The notes beneath the pieces were generated by a model, which did not search any database, had not been told where the DNA came from, and saw only the letters and a list, made by a program, of their open reading frames with translations. The translations under genes were made by a program, and so were the position numbers. From Sphagnum compactum (taxonomy: Eukaryota; Bryophyta; Sphagnopsida; Sphagnales), in contig OZ234496.1 of assembly GCA_965153455.1 (NCBI GenBank), positions 1 to 64,000 of the forward strand: a stretch of 64,000 nt of DNA, given 5' to 3'. Of this stretch, positions 20,950-34,510 are shown one piece after another (position 1 is the first letter of the stretch; each line of letters opens with the position of its first letter).

Positions 20950-23900
20950 TATATGGTCATTTCGAGATTGTAATGTTTGGCCTCAAGTTTACCAGGTGTA
21001 ATTTCACCGTACAATATGTATTGCTCAAGTGAATTCTTGCAAAAAACATTATAATCTATTTGAAATTGTCCTCTTGTAATGCCCATTGCCTTATAAAATA
21101 TTTGTTGAACTTGTATATATATTCAGATTCTAAGCATTTAGCTTTGCCATGCAGGGATTTGTCAAATAACATGTTGTCTGGACTGCCACCTGACCTCACA
21201 ACAATGCCCATACTTCGATATTTGTGAGTGGCTATTTCTTGACCTACATACTACATAGTGTTGTAACAATAATTTGGAATTTTCATTATCTTTGGTGTTG
21301 CATCCCAGGTTTCCTTTTTGAGCAAGTCACCCAACATCTAAAATTGGACAGTAAATTAAAATGTTAAAATTGTGTGTGCTTGTGTATCAAAAAAATAAGT
21401 ATATGTGTTTTGTGTCTTTATAATTAGCATATAATCATTGTCTAGCTCAGGCAAAGAAATTCCAAACTTGCTAAAGTTGGCAAGACACACATTAAAATGA
21501 CCTAAAGGCATGATTCTTCCTAATTTCCATGCCAAATTTAAATTATGCTAGGATGTGATAGGACAACATGTCACATGTCATAAGTATTGTTACTTTTCGT
21601 ATGTTCTTAATCTATATGGTGGTTCTTAGATGGTTGTAGCATGGAAATACACGTGTACATGCATTCTTCTTAATTGCTATTTTCTAAGATGCTTGATTTT
21701 AGAAAATAATGTGTCATTGGTCTCAATTTAGATGCAACCCAAAGCCACATATATGTGATATAGTGAACTAAACAAACATGATTAAAAATCTTCCTTATAG
21801 TGGGAGGAACATTAAAGTCTTTGATTTATGTTTTTAGGGAACATGAATTTGGTTAGTTGCATGTTTTGATTTTGACCAAAAAGTCCTATGTTTATTTTTG
21901 ACTAGTTTAAAAATTGGTCTCTTATCTTGAAAGTTGTTATCTAAATCATCTACTAAATTTAATTTGTGTGTGTTGGAAATGCAAATTATTTTTCAGGAAT
22001 TTAAGTATGAACAAATTTGATGGTCTTATAGATCATGCATCGATCTTCAATCCATCTTCCAACTTGAATGTGTTAGATCTATCATGGAACAATTTTAGTG
22101 GCCCCCTACCCAACATCAATTTCTCTTCAACATCTCTACAACAGTTGTAAGCTCACCTTGCTTGAACTCCCAATTGGGCATTTAAAGTTGATATTTCAAT
22201 AGAATTTTATGGAAACCACTACTTTAATGTATCAATATAAATTGAAACCCAATCTTTGAACATAGCTAGAAATGATCATGCCTGTATAGTACTTGATATT
22301 ACACCATGTTAAACTTACATAGATGCATTTTTGGCCAAAATTGCAAATTTGGACGATTCAATCTTCATGGGTTAGTAACTTGAATTGAAAGTAAACTAAT
22401 ATAATTAAAAAGCTATGCATGAACCATTTCTGTCTAAATTGTATTTTCAATATAATCATATGAAATGATGTTGAGAATGAGATCCAAATGTTCAAACTAT
22501 ATTGGTAGAACAATTGTGTACTTTTAATGGCACTTCATGTATAGTCAAACTAATGTGATGCATCCAAGGAATTAATCTAATGTTCTCAAATTCCTTAAGC
22601 CAAATTAAATAGATCATTAACCAGTTAAATTAGGTACCACAATTGTATAAAAACCACCTTTGAAAGAAAACATTAGGTCATTATATGATATTAAGGAATA
22701 TCATATTGATCATATTGTAGAAGCTCCAATTAATCATAAATTACTCATGTTTATTTTAGGTTCACATGGGATATGGTGTGTGCATCCAATTCATCTCAAT
22801 TGCAAGAAAATTATAAAACAATCATTGACATTCTCATCTTGAATTCAAATCCTTGAAAAAATTTAAATGTTCACATCTATTACATTAGGGACTTGAGTTA
22901 CAATGAGTTCAATTCACCGCAAGTTCCTATTTGGCTTTTTGAATTTAATCAACTCCAAACATTGTAAGCATAACATTTTCCCAACTTTTCCTTTTTATGA
23001 ATATGAAATGAAGCCTTAAATGACAAATGATATTTTGCATTCTAGTGCTTAGTGTATTATCCAAGACAATAATTGAGCATAATTGTCGTTACAACAATTT
23101 CACAACAAGATCTAGTAGTTGGATTTTTCATGACTTGGGTTTTTTACAATATACGACAAGATCAATGTATAATTGTGTTTCAATTGTCATAATTATTGGT
23201 TGTTGCTTGAATTGTTACATAAATGAGAGTTAAATTTGAAAATGATCTACTGTCTTTTGTAGTTTTCAAAGGTTGTCAAAACAATGATGTTGCTTGATAT
23301 TTGTTACATTATTTGATTTTATGCTTGAAACATTAATCTACTTGTTTAAGGTTGCATTGATATTGTGATAATTGTAGATCATTACGTCGATGTGGGTTAT
23401 CTGGTGCATTTCCATATCAATTGGCCACTCTTCCAAGATTACAAAACATGTAAGAAGTTTTCAACCTTGGTTTAAGTTGATTGAAATGTATGTATATAAA
23501 AACAAAATCCAAAATTACATAACTTACAATATATCATATTCTTAAAATTTCAATTTTTGTAATCTATAATTTTATTTCATTGTTTTGAAAAAAATAACTA
23601 AACGTTTTCTTTGTTTAGTTCTCAAAACTCACCTTGAAATATGTTATCTACTATTTTAAAAATAAGTAGTCAATCTGCCAATTTAGTGTGATGAAATGAT
23701 TTTTCACCATATAAGGCCTCCATTTTAACCTTGGTCAAAATCCTACAAACTAATTTTGACTCAAATATGGTTTGTAGTAACTATTTGAACAAGCAAAAAT
23801 ATTTAAATATTTAAATAGGTTATAATTTAAGTAACATTAAGTAAGAATTTATAGGATGATTTGAATCTACAACTATTTTTAAGATAACCAAAAGTTTACA

Positions 23901-24488
23901 ATGTTGGGACTGTAATTGGCTCAATACTTACATCGGTTTAATACATGTTTTTCTCCAATTAATGGTTTCAGGAATCTTGACAACAACAACCTTAACGGGA
24001 CTTTATACATAGGAAACATCTCAAGCTTGAGTAGGAAATTACGCAATGGCATTATTGATGGGCATCTACAATCCTTAAGCCTTACGAAAAATGATATCTC
24101 ATATGTGGATTACAACTCATCTGCCATCCATGATGTGACTACTGCTATCATGTAAGCCTGTTTTTTTAACTACTTCCAAAATTAATCAAAATGCATTCTC
24201 CATGTCATTCCAATTTCTCGTTTATGTGGTTTTAAGACGAAATGTCAAGTTTATTATAATATATTGTGATGGAATATTTGATCAAATTAAATTTTATGTA
24301 GTTTTATTTTTGTGAAGTTAATAAAACAAGTAACCTTTACTGAACACATCTATGCAATCCATGTCATCTACCAAATGATTATCATTTATGTTTGCAGGCT
24401 TGAAAACAATCCATATTGTTTAGGAGTTTTGCAAACACTTGGGCAAAAATATTATTGCACACAAAATTGTCATAAGGAGAAAAATTAA

Positions 24489-27172
24489 GGTTTTGTAACC
24501 AACCTTGCAATTGAATGTTTTTAGTTGTAATAGGCACTTCCGATTAGGCTCCTTGTTTTTCAATGGAGGATGCAATAGACTATTTGCATCAATTGTTTTT
24601 GTGACAACTACTTGGTCATCACAAAAAAACAGAGGGATACAACTAATACATACAAAGGATTTTTTGGGAAAAAATCTCCCAAGGTTATTCTATTTCTAGA
24701 CCATAGGTTTTTTGCATGCCACCAACATAATATTATAGCCTTTAATAAATTTTCAACTTGTATTTATCTATCCTTTTTTTTTGTACTTTCATCAATCTTG
24801 GGATTGGTGCTTTTATAAATAAAGATTTGCAGGTTTCATCACCTCTTGAATTGTAAGAGAGAACTAATATTGTTTTGTCCCAGCTGGCTAACTATTTCTC
24901 TTTTTATCACCAACTTTGTGGCTAGGACTTGTAAAATTGAATGAGATTGTGGCTTATTCCCAACCATGGATATAGATGTTTGAAACTCGCCTTCAATAAC
25001 CTAATTTGCAAAGAATGCTCATTCATTTGCATTCTTGAGTGTGAGAAAAATAGTGGCTTGTTAGCAATAACCTATTTATTAGTATTTTGACTTCATTTCA
25101 CTATGGTTTATTTGGAATGCTATTCCAAATTTGGGAAACTAATCTTTAGTAACTCAAACAACAAAAGGTGTTTTTGGGTAAACCATTGTGAACTCACTTG
25201 AGTTCACTTGAGTACAGTATTGTACCTATGATTGATAATTGGCATTTCTTTAATTTTTCAGATTTTCAACAATTAAAGAATAAGTATGCAAAGTACACCT
25301 TGTGCTGTGTATTTCTAATAGTAACCCAATGGTCCCAAAAAAAAAATTCTTCACAAGTTCGGAGTTCAATTATTAATAGTTTTGGCAAATATCAATTTTA
25401 AAAATTCTTTTTTAACAAGATTTTTGTATCAAGATTGTCCAATTCAAGTGAACCTTTTATTATCAAGGAATGTTCAATTGGCCCCTAATGAGCAGTCATT
25501 TTGTAGTGTCATTCCCTTGATGTGGAATATGAAAATAGCATTAAAAAGGCTATAGCACTTTGGCATCCTTTCCTTTTGACATTCATGACTTTTGACGATT
25601 TAAAATATTCATAATTTAAGGAGCTAAAGGTGCCAAAGTAAAAGTCTTTTTTTTAAGATTGTGGGTCACATGTGTAAGTTTATTAACTCAAATTTTACAA
25701 TTTTGAAGTTCAATTTACAATTATCTTTTGAATTTAAATATTTAAAAACTATATGTTGATCATACATGATATATATTATGCATTCATCCTTTTTAACACA
25801 TTAAAAACTAATATTTTTTTTGTTAATGACACATTTTTAAACTTCATAATTTCAAAAGTCAAAAGCATGTCTAAGTCAATGGCTTTCAAACATTTTGTTG
25901 TAAAAATGCATTTTTTTCAATTTCAACTCCTTTTTTAAAATATTCAATCTTAAAATAATTTTCAATTTTGAGAAGGAAGAATGGTGCATTTTGATGATGG
26001 AATGGATGGAACAGGGAATTTGGAGACATAGACAAGACAATGCATGGCTTAGGAGCAATGGCCAATTGCACAACTCTTAGGGCTTTGGATCTCCCCTAGT
26101 ACCTGGGCAGCTTTGACAACTGATTATATTATTTTTAGACATGGTAAAAATTTCCAAATAAAAATAAATATCAAAGAACAATTTTTTTCCAATGGAAATT
26201 AAAAAATCTTTAGAATCTTCTGAAATAGTTTATCTTTTGACATGCAATCTTCAAAATAGAATAATTATTTGACATTGAAATATTGAACTTGTCATGTAGT
26301 ACTACAGTATACCTTGTGGAATTCAAGGACTCCATATATAGATCTGGAAAACTCAAATATCTGAATGCCATCCTTGTATCAAAGAATCAGAGTGATTCTT
26401 GGAGGTGAATGACTTATATTCTTGCTAGAGTTTCTTAATGTTATATGACAGTTTGGGAGTCATTATTTATAGATGGAAGAGTTTTTCAAAGTTTGCTATC
26501 TATATTATGATGTAATTGCAGCATAGTTTGTTGAAGAGAATTCCATGTGTACTATATGGTGTATAGCTACATGTGTGTGGTTTTCAGTTCACAATGTCTT
26601 CAAAGGAAATATTTTCAATTTCTATTTTCTGAGCCCTTTTCAATTCTTATGTATCTACTTCACATGTTTCTTATATTTTGCTATCATTGGCATTTGTATG
26701 CCATCTTGCCCAGTTAGGTAAACTGTAATTTCGGGGATAGCACTTGATCATCTGTGGAGATCAAGATATTGGAATTTGAATCATGAGTTTCGTGATCTAT
26801 AAGTGAAGGTGTATATAGGGAGGTTCAAAGTTCATGTGTTGGATATTTCTGTGGTTTTGAGAAGTTCCATGGCATTTTGGCAATTTGATAGGTTACAATG
26901 GGTCCATGTTAGGGCTGCCATGGGCAAGCTATTGGGAAAACCTTTCACACAATCTTACTGTTACTCCACCTATCAGCATGTGTGATCGATTGATATCTCA
27001 CACGTGTGTTTTGTTTCCATATTGACTGATCTTTTCTAGTGAACCTTTGAAGATACAACTCACAATGGACCTATGTAAAGAGACAATTTACTCATTTACT
27101 TTGTGTGTAATTTGTTGGAAAACTTTGAAAAAGTGTTACTCATGACTTGCTCTTCATGTGAATATTGTACAG
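24489..27172. other. AT-rich spacer between LRR copies 1 and 2
   Basis: I find no counterpart of copy 3's membrane or kinase exons, no signal-peptide exon for copy 2, no RNA gene and no recognisable transposon. There are many A/T runs and short open frames with no coding character. Confidence 0.6.
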
Positions 27173-29559
27173 TGGTCGCATTGCAAGCCATTTTCGAAGC
27201 ATGGAACCAGAGCACTCCCAAGGTTGCTGCAAATTTGCCAGGATGGAATGACACTTATGCCTTTCCTTGCGTTGTTGATGTACCTTGGAAAGGAGTACTT
27301 TGCCTACAATACATCAACCCCAACAGCAACACCATTTCAAACTCCAGCATCTCAACAGATATTGTTGTTGTTGGCTTGTAAGAGTTTATATGACACTAAA
27401 AATTCATGTTTGGGGTCACAAACTAGATTGATGGTTATTAGGGTTGAAGATAATGAACCAAGTTTTTGCTAATTATGTTGATGATGTGTAGGATGTCCTT
27501 CAATGTGTCTTTTAAGGACTTCAATAGAAGAGTAATAAGGTGAAGATGATACATAAAAAAATTTAGCCAGGTTTGGTTACGAGTTATGACAAATGAAAGA
27601 ATCTAAGAATCCTTCTATATTGTTGGTAGCCTTCAATAAATTGTTAAAAATGTCTGGCAAGGTGGGGGCTGCAAAACCTGGCAACATAAAAAGTCACTAA
27701 GTTATTTCATGAGAATCCTGTTTTCAATCATATTCTGGCTAGATTTTGTGCTTGAAAAGAACACTGGTTTGCTTCATTCAGAAACTGATCATACCATCCA
27801 CCAATTTAATATCTTGACTCATATATCTGGAGGTTGCTTGCATAAATACAGCAAAAGTACTTATGTAGTGTGACATGTTTTTCAATGGGTACATATGTGC
27901 ATGGCACCAAAGATCTCTTGGGGTTCTCCATGTCTTAGGATTATATTAAGTTCTCACATGTGGGTGGTGAATGGGCAGGACTTTGGACAGTGGTTCTATA
28001 GTGGGCAGTTTGCCAAAGGAAATAGGAAATCTGCAAAATCTTGTCATCTTGTAAGTTCAAAGCTAACTGTTAACCATGCACTCAAGTTATTTCAAATGTG
28101 CAAATGAATTCTGGACTCATAATTTTTTTTAAATGATGTCTGAGCTTGACTCAAGCTCATAATTGGCACATATAGGTCCAATGGGTTCTAATTTCTGAAC
28201 ATACCAAGCATAGTGACCTTTGCTATAGGTTTCTTCAACAATGGTTCTACTCTTTCACAATTGTGCCACAAATATTTTGCAGGAGTTTGACCAGCAACCC
28301 AGGGCTAACTGGTCCCATTCCTGCAGAGATTGCCAACCTGAAATCTTTGCAAATTTTGTAAGCAACTCTTTTCCTATTAACCAAATTGCTTATACTCTAC
28401 AACACACATTACAAATACATGTATGTGAAGGCAATATTGAGTTGGAAGATGCATGTGCATAGGCTAGGATGAGCATCAATGAAGGAACATTTTCCTTTAT
28501 TTTTAGGTGTCTAAAAACTCTGATCACAACTTCATCTGATATAATGTTATTTGCTGAATATTGTGAGTGTTCAGATATCATATGCATGTTGCAAATGTAA
28601 ATGATCAAATGCTTATCATTTGGAAAAATCTCACTTTTCCCCAGGGATCTACATGGTAACAATTTCACTGGAAACATTCCAAACCTCAATGCAGATATGA
28701 TCCTTCAACAGTTGTAAGTCTAAACTAAATTTCTCTCTAAAGCCATTCCATTTACAAAATCTTCCAATCTTGCTTGAGATTGTTCTTGACAAGGCCTTTG
28801 TATTAATTCATTTGCATTGTTCATTTATTGGGAGGAAATGTGTAATATTTTGCCAATGATTCAATTTGTGATACATTTGAACCCTAGTAATTTTGCCTAA
28901 GGTTTAAAGCCCTAGGATGGGGGCATTCCCAAAATAAGGGGCCTAGGATGAGGAAGTAGCTGAATCCGGTTGGGAATGTCCCTGGCCTAAGGGTTTTCAT
29001 CAGTGTTGGTTGGTTATTGAGTTTTGACCAATTATCAAGCCAACTATTGATATTTTGATAACTAGATAATAACCTAACCATATGGTATTGAGTTTCAAAA
29101 ATCTAATGACCTATTAGGATAACTTAATTATTGTCTAAGTAGCTTATGAACCTTAAAATGCAAAACATGTTTATGATAGAAAACCAAAAAACAGGAAAAA
29201 AAAGTAAATATAGTAATCTTAAATTTTTAAAAACTTTGTAAACAACTAATGACCAACAGGATTAATTGATGATTATCCAACCATTTATTTGATAACCTAC
29301 CCTTATGCATAATCAATAGTTGTTACTCAACAAATATTGATAAGCTAATTAACACCCCCAAACCAGGTAAAAGAATTGGGGTTGGTTTTCATACTTGAAC
29401 TACAAGTTAATATGGATATGTTTGTAAATATATCATCTCCACAAAGGTCAAGGGATTGCACTGATTCATTTTTTGTCCTTGTATTTCAGAGACTTAAGTG
29501 GAAATCAATTGATTGGGCTGATCCCAAATGTTAGTGGGATACAATGTTCGGAAACATAA
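27173..29559 (+). pseudogene. LRR receptor kinase copy 2: fragment of exons 2-6
   Basis: Exons by alignment: 27173-27377 (LRR N-terminal cap with NLPGW and WKGVLC), 27979-28050, 28283-28357, 28645-28713, and a decayed sixth from 29490 that hits TAA at 29557-29559. Exons 2-5 keep the family's phase-2 LRR introns and open frames. Exon 2 is slightly longer than in the other copies. No exon 1 with a signal peptide is visible upstream, and nothing of the later ectodomain, membrane span or kinase follows. It is more diverged from copies 1 and 3 than they are from each other. Confidence 0.88.
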
Positions 29560-30160
29560 AAATTGTATGGGAATCATTGAACACAACCAATGGCCCTCAA
29601 GGGTTTGCAACACTATCATGTTAACTAGTTTGTCCTTTCTGTGACCTAGAGTGGAGGTAGGCCTAACGGTCAATTTTATAAAGGGTATTCATATTTTTCC
29701 CCTTTTAATTGTTGAGTCATTTTTTTTCTTTTTTCTATGAAATAAATTGGATGTGCAATGCATGGTCATAATCAAGAAGGAACAAAATAATTTTTTGTTT
29801 CAAAACCTTCTTAAATTGATGTTCAATAAATATAATAAACAATGCAAAGTGGGCGAAAGACATTTTAATTCATATTTTTATAAAAAATCAAAATTCTATA
29901 AGGTGTGTAATGATTCTAAAGTAATGTGTGTTTTAATATTGTGGTTGGTTTTGGAAATTGAAACACCAAAATACAATTAACATTCATTAGCATTTGGATA
30001 GCCTATTATTGATTTTATTAATTAAATGTGAGTACATCTCATATTAATTTTTAAAAAATCTAAACCTTGAAAAAATCATGAGCAAATAAAAGTTCAAATG
30101 ATTTTTTAAAAAATCTATATACATTAAGGAAGGTTGTTTGTTTGTTTTGTTCCAATTATT
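29560..30160. other. AT-rich spacer, nothing recognised
   Basis: No gene, RNA or structured repeat is visible to me in these 600 bases beyond A/T-rich simple sequence. Confidence 0.5.
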
Positions 30161-30404
30161 AGTTTGACTCTTGGCCTTTCTTTTACCCATAACTTATGCT
30201 GTAGATGTCCAAATGGCCCATACAAGACCATTTTCGACATCTACATTTTGATAGCTTTCCAATGATATGAAGAACACCTCAAGGCGAGGTGTTTGACCCC
30301 TGCAATTGAGCTTTGAAGTTTTGGGAGTACCGGAGGACTCCCAAGACCCCATTTTGGGGAGTGTGAGTGTCATCTTCACATTCTTCCAAAGTGGGGTTGC
30401 GATA
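30161..30404 (-). repeat. Decayed LTR fragment of the chromovirus family
   Basis: The stretch follows the 5' part of the family's LTR on the minus strand: the CATAACTT...GATGTCCAAATG module, the GAGGTGTTTGACCCCTGCAA stretch, the paired CGGAGGACTCCC block and the terminal GGGGTTGCGATA (the functional end would be GCGACA). It is closest to the short LTR form of element C. The rest of the LTR is absent and there is no target duplication. Confidence 0.8.
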
Positions 30405-30800
30405 GGATATGGGATATATTTACAACATTATTTCACATCATTTTTTGTCCCATACAAAAATATCCAACTTTGACCATTATTATTTTTTTCATACTTTGTC
30501 CAAATGAAAATAAATAATTTTCATTTTTAAAGAACTTTTCACAATATACACATCTATAAAACATTTAAAACCGAAATATCAAGTAATTGACTAAAAAATG
30601 CATTTGAATCTTCATGATTTCATACATTTAAACAACAGTGATATTTTTATACATAACAAAAATATTTGTAAATAACACATTTAACATCAACATGGTTTTT
30701 TGGTATATATATAAACTTCCCAACATTTTAAAATATAATGAATCCATAGAAATTGGATAAATGTTGTGTTATATTTATTTTTGGAATTATAAAAATATTT
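30405..30800. repeat. Dispersed AT-rich repeat, copy 1 of 2
   Basis: About 390 bases align in direct orientation with 59635-60060: the runs TTTTTGTCCCATACAAAA, TCAACTTTGACCATTATTAT, CATACTTTGTCCAAATGAAA and GGTATATATATA recur in the same order. No coding content is seen. The left edge coincides with the end of the decayed LTR fragment. Confidence 0.75.
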
Positions 30801-32408
30801 AAAAATAAAACATGTTATGTAACATTTGTTGAAACTCGATTGCTCATTGCCATAGCTTCATGTTTGCAAGGAAAGCTTGTCACCTCCTTGTCACCTATTA
30901 CAATAGGTTGGAGTTTGGTATTATTACTAAGGACTAGATCTCTTCAAACTTTGAGATTTAGATTTTTAGGGTGAACATTTACAAGCAACTAGCTAAGGTT
31001 TTCATTTTGCAAGTTACAATGCCATTGAGTGCATTCAAAATTGTTTATGTTGTGAGTGAATGCTGGCACAAAATCATGAAAAGCAAAAGTCAACCACACT
31101 ATAATCACATATATAACAAAAACAACATCAATATACCATGCTAGTCTAAAATATATATATTCAAAATTTGATAAATGAAACCAAATACAAAACTAATGAC
31201 CTAAAACTTGCAACCTTAAAATTTGGACATTTGAAAGCAATTTTCATACATTTGATGGGATTATTGAATGGCCACCTAGTAGAAGTTCACAATTCATTGA
31301 AACATTGAAAAATAACACAATGCGGATAAACAAAAAGAGAGGACCAAAACTTGTAACTTGAAAATCCAAACATTTGAAAACACACTTTGGATGGCATTTT
31401 ATAATAAGCAACATCCATATAGAAAATTTGTTGACACCTTGGAATGTTTATAAAAAGGATAAACATCAATATTTTTCTCAATGAACCCACACACACACCT
31501 TGAATTTCTTAGAACATTAAATTCCCATTTGAAAAAAAAACTAAACCTACTTTTGAAAACATGAAAAATTAGTAACATTTCTACCTCATCTTCATAAAAA
31601 ATTCAATCTACAACTACATTACACAAAAGTTCAAAACTCAACATACTTCGAAATCCCACTACTAATGAACCTTTTTTTTCTCACCTAGGTGAAAGCATGA
31701 AATAAAAAGCTAAAGGCACCAAAACCCCTATCCTTTCCAAGCATTGGCCCTATTTTTATGCCTTATTCATCTAAAACAATGTAATCAGCCTACCCCCTTA
31801 ACATTACCCCTTCTACATTCTAAATTTCATCCTTAAAATCCTTGTGAAATGACAAAAAAGGAAATGAAAGCATTTTGCAACCTTTTAAGCATTTGGCTTC
31901 TCCATTACAATCTTTGTAGTTTCAATTAATACAAAAACTAGTGGTTTTGTACACACTTTTGGTTCTATAGTTCTAACTTTCTCCTCCATCAACTCAATGT
32001 GTGGTTTTACTTTCAAGGCTTGTATTTTTTATACTTTTACCTCTATTGATGGAATAGTCTCCACTTGTTCTTAAGTTGTCTATGGTTTTTTCTCTTCCTA
32101 GGCCCCTTCTTTGAGGTCTCGTGGTTTTTCAATTTGCACGTTTTCCTCTTGAGCTATCCTTCTTTTGAGGTATTATGGTTCTTTAGTTTGTACCTCCTCT
32201 TCTTGAGCTATCCCACAGGGTCGTACTTTAGTTTCCTCATCCTAGTTGGATGCCTTCGTACTTGTTGGATTGCCACAAACAAAATTTAGAAAATTCCTTT
32301 GATAAACTTCCAACTTGTACTTTAGGGTTTTTTCATATTCATGTAAACCCAAATGATTAATAAAATTTAAGGATTTTTTTTACTTCCAATTATGTGGTTA
32401 TGATATGT
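30801..32408. other. AT-rich spacer
   Basis: I see no gene. A short imperfect tandem duplication of about 50 bases (TTGAGCTATCC blocks) lies at 32110-32215. Confidence 0.5.
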
Positions 32409-33483
32409 GATGAAGTGAACACCATTGATAACAAGAGGTAGATTTCCATACATGCTAATGTGATGCAAAATTGGGTGAGACTTCCAATGATGATCTAGAT
32501 CTTCAAAAAGTTGTTCATTGAGTAGGAGTTGACAACTTCATTGTTGTCGTCATGGAGGCCTTATAAAATGGTGGAGGTTTTAAGTTATGTTGTTATTGTT
32601 GAAAAACTACTTTGTTTTAAGATTAATCGGGTAAGAACATTCTAAGGTATTAAAACTGGGGTCATTGAGCAAATAAACACAAATTGTGCACCTTTTTCCA
32701 TTGGAGTTCATTTCATGGTTCATAGATGAAATCTTGCACTTAAGACATTGTTTACCCTAGGAATAGTGAATAGCATTGAGGATTTGTTATGAAGCTACCA
32801 TGCATATTTTGCTCATAGCCCAAAAAGGCACCTTGATCATTAAACTTACTTCAACATGATGGAAACAAAAGGGATTAAAATGTTAAAAAACATGAAAAAC
32901 CATTGGACATCCCTCTTGGATCCTTTAAGGAGAATTTTGTCGCAATACATGTCACTTTTGGCTAAGATGTCTAATGATAGCAATAAAAACCAAGTTGCCA
33001 AAGTAACTTTCTACCCTAAACTTCTATATGCTTCCTACATTGTATGTTATTTGTTATAATGTTTTTTGGACTTGTAGGCTAATCTAACCTTGTTGATCCT
33101 TACTACATGTTGGGAATGTGTTGCATCATACCTTTGTTGAAGAACATTGACCTTCTTGTGCAATTTGCACAACAACGTGTTGTCTTCATATGTGATATGT
33201 TGGTTATAATAAAAATCCTTGAAGGGTAGCTCTATTATTTGTACAATGATGGCAAGTCATCATTTTCCAGTGATGAGTTCTAGGCATTTAAAGGTTTGTT
33301 GGATAAGCCATAACCACATCCACATGAAGTGGGTGGCAAACTTGAATTACTCTAGTGAATAGCTTGCTTTCATTGTGAATGGTGATAAACTATGGGCCAT
33401 GCATAACAACCCAATATCAAAGGTTCAAATTTTGTGACTTGGGATTCTTTTCAAAGTTTGATTTCACAAGTGAAGTTACTCAG
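32409..33483 (+). pseudogene. Decayed hAT-like transposase-related protein
   Basis: Translated blocks in order are DEVNTIDNK and QNWVRLPMM (32409-32500), GIKTGVIEQI and APFSIGVHFMVHR (about 32650-32725), YFAHSPKRHL and METKGIKMLKNMKNHW (about 32800-32910), LLDPLRRILSQYMSLLAKM, then YYMLGMCCIIPLLKNIDLLVQFA (about 33095-33170, given here only as position guides), and HMKWVANLN with DKLWAMHN (about 33320-33410). This order matches a plant protein family related to hAT transposases and zinc-finger 862-like proteins. Several in-frame stops and at least two frameshifts break it. No terminal repeats were found. The family assignment rests on recalled motifs, not a search. Confidence 0.7.
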
Positions 33484-34279
33484 GTAAATTTCTTACCCTA
33501 TTTTCTTTTTTATTCATCTTGATGTGTTTTGAATTTGAGATTTTGTTTTCTTTCATATTTCGTTTGGGGCTTTGTTTTCTTTCAATCCGTGTTAAAACTT
33601 AAATTTTTTTTTTTAATCTTTGGTGGTTTGTGGGTGTAGCTCCTTTGCTTGCTTTCAATGTGTGTTGCTATTTATAAGTATTCTTTTTTTGATTGTCTTT
33701 GTTGGTTTGCAACTGTAACTACCCAATTAATAAAAGTTGGACAATTGTTTGCCCCATTGTGCCTTGTTCAATGCCATAGGCATTGTATATCTAATTGTGA
33801 CAATAGTTTTATTAAGTATTTGGAAGTACTAAAAGCTTGGTCTTGTGAACTCAAAATTTTCGAGTTTACATGTTCAAGTTCATTACACCATTTACTTGAT
33901 TGTTGGAGGCTAGATGTGTAATAAGGGATGTTCAAGTTGTGTATGAAAAACAACTCTAAGGCTGCCATAGAGCCACCTTTTGATTAGATTCATTCACTTG
34001 AATATCAAGGACAATTGATGCATTTCCCAATCTCACAAAATTTTTCTTTACATACTTAAATTGGCAAAGATGGCCATAGTCCACATCGTACAGAATGTAG
34101 AAGATGAGAAATGTTTTTCATCTTTTGCATTTCTAAGATCAAGCTGAGAACTACTTTAGATCCTCATCTTCCTCTTATTGTTAGCATGTATAGCCAAAAG
34201 TTAGAGAGTTTTTCGTATGCTACCACATTTGATGCTTGGATTGGAACATCTAATCATTATAATATTCTTTCATAGATGA
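33484..34279. other. AT-rich spacer, possible tail of the hAT-like remnant
   Basis: No clear gene is seen. A stretch near 34150-34250 can be read as LDPHLPLIVSMYSQKLESF, which could be the degenerate C-terminus of the preceding hAT-like gene, but I cannot support it further. Confidence 0.35.
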
Positions 34280-34510
34280 TATTTTTAGAATAGCCTAGTT
34301 GCTACCTTTGCATATTTATATGATTTTCCCCATCCTAGGCCCTAGCAATAGATGACATTTTTGTAGAGATTTATAGAGTAGGGCAGTTCCTGCCTTTGCT
34401 TATTTTTAAAATTTTTCCCATCATAGTAGTAGTTGACATTCTAGTAGACATTTCGAGAGAAGCATAGTTGCTGCTTGCATATTTTTATGACTTTGTTCAT
34501 CATGGCAATA
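34280..34510. repeat. Imperfect tandem repeat, about 100-110 bases x 2-3
   Basis: A unit containing TAGTTGCTRCCTTTGCATAT, a T-rich tract, CCCATCATAG and GACATTTNTAGAGA recurs at about 34295, 34385 and 34465 with many differences. Function unknown. Confidence 0.5.

Larger units (their letters stand above)
17642..24488 (+). pseudogene. LRR receptor kinase copy 1: ectodomain only, broken
   Basis: Exons placed by alignment to copy 3: 17642-17726, 17923-18105, 18717-18841, 19128-19195, 19711-19875, 21155-21223, 21997-22146, 22889-22963, 23378-23449, 23972-24151 and 24398-24488. Exon 1 encodes a signal peptide ([17 protein letters not shown]). Exon 2 lacks one base near 17953, giving a stop soon after. 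The next exon fuses the exon 3 start to the exon 4 end, with the intron and exon parts deleted at about 18774. The fourth listed exon has a one-base loss and an in-frame TAG. Exons from 19711 to 24488 are all open with good GT-AG sites and end in TAA after the ectodomain's C-terminal cysteines. No membrane or kinase exon follows. A solo LTR sits in the intron at 19939-20949. Confidence 0.9.
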
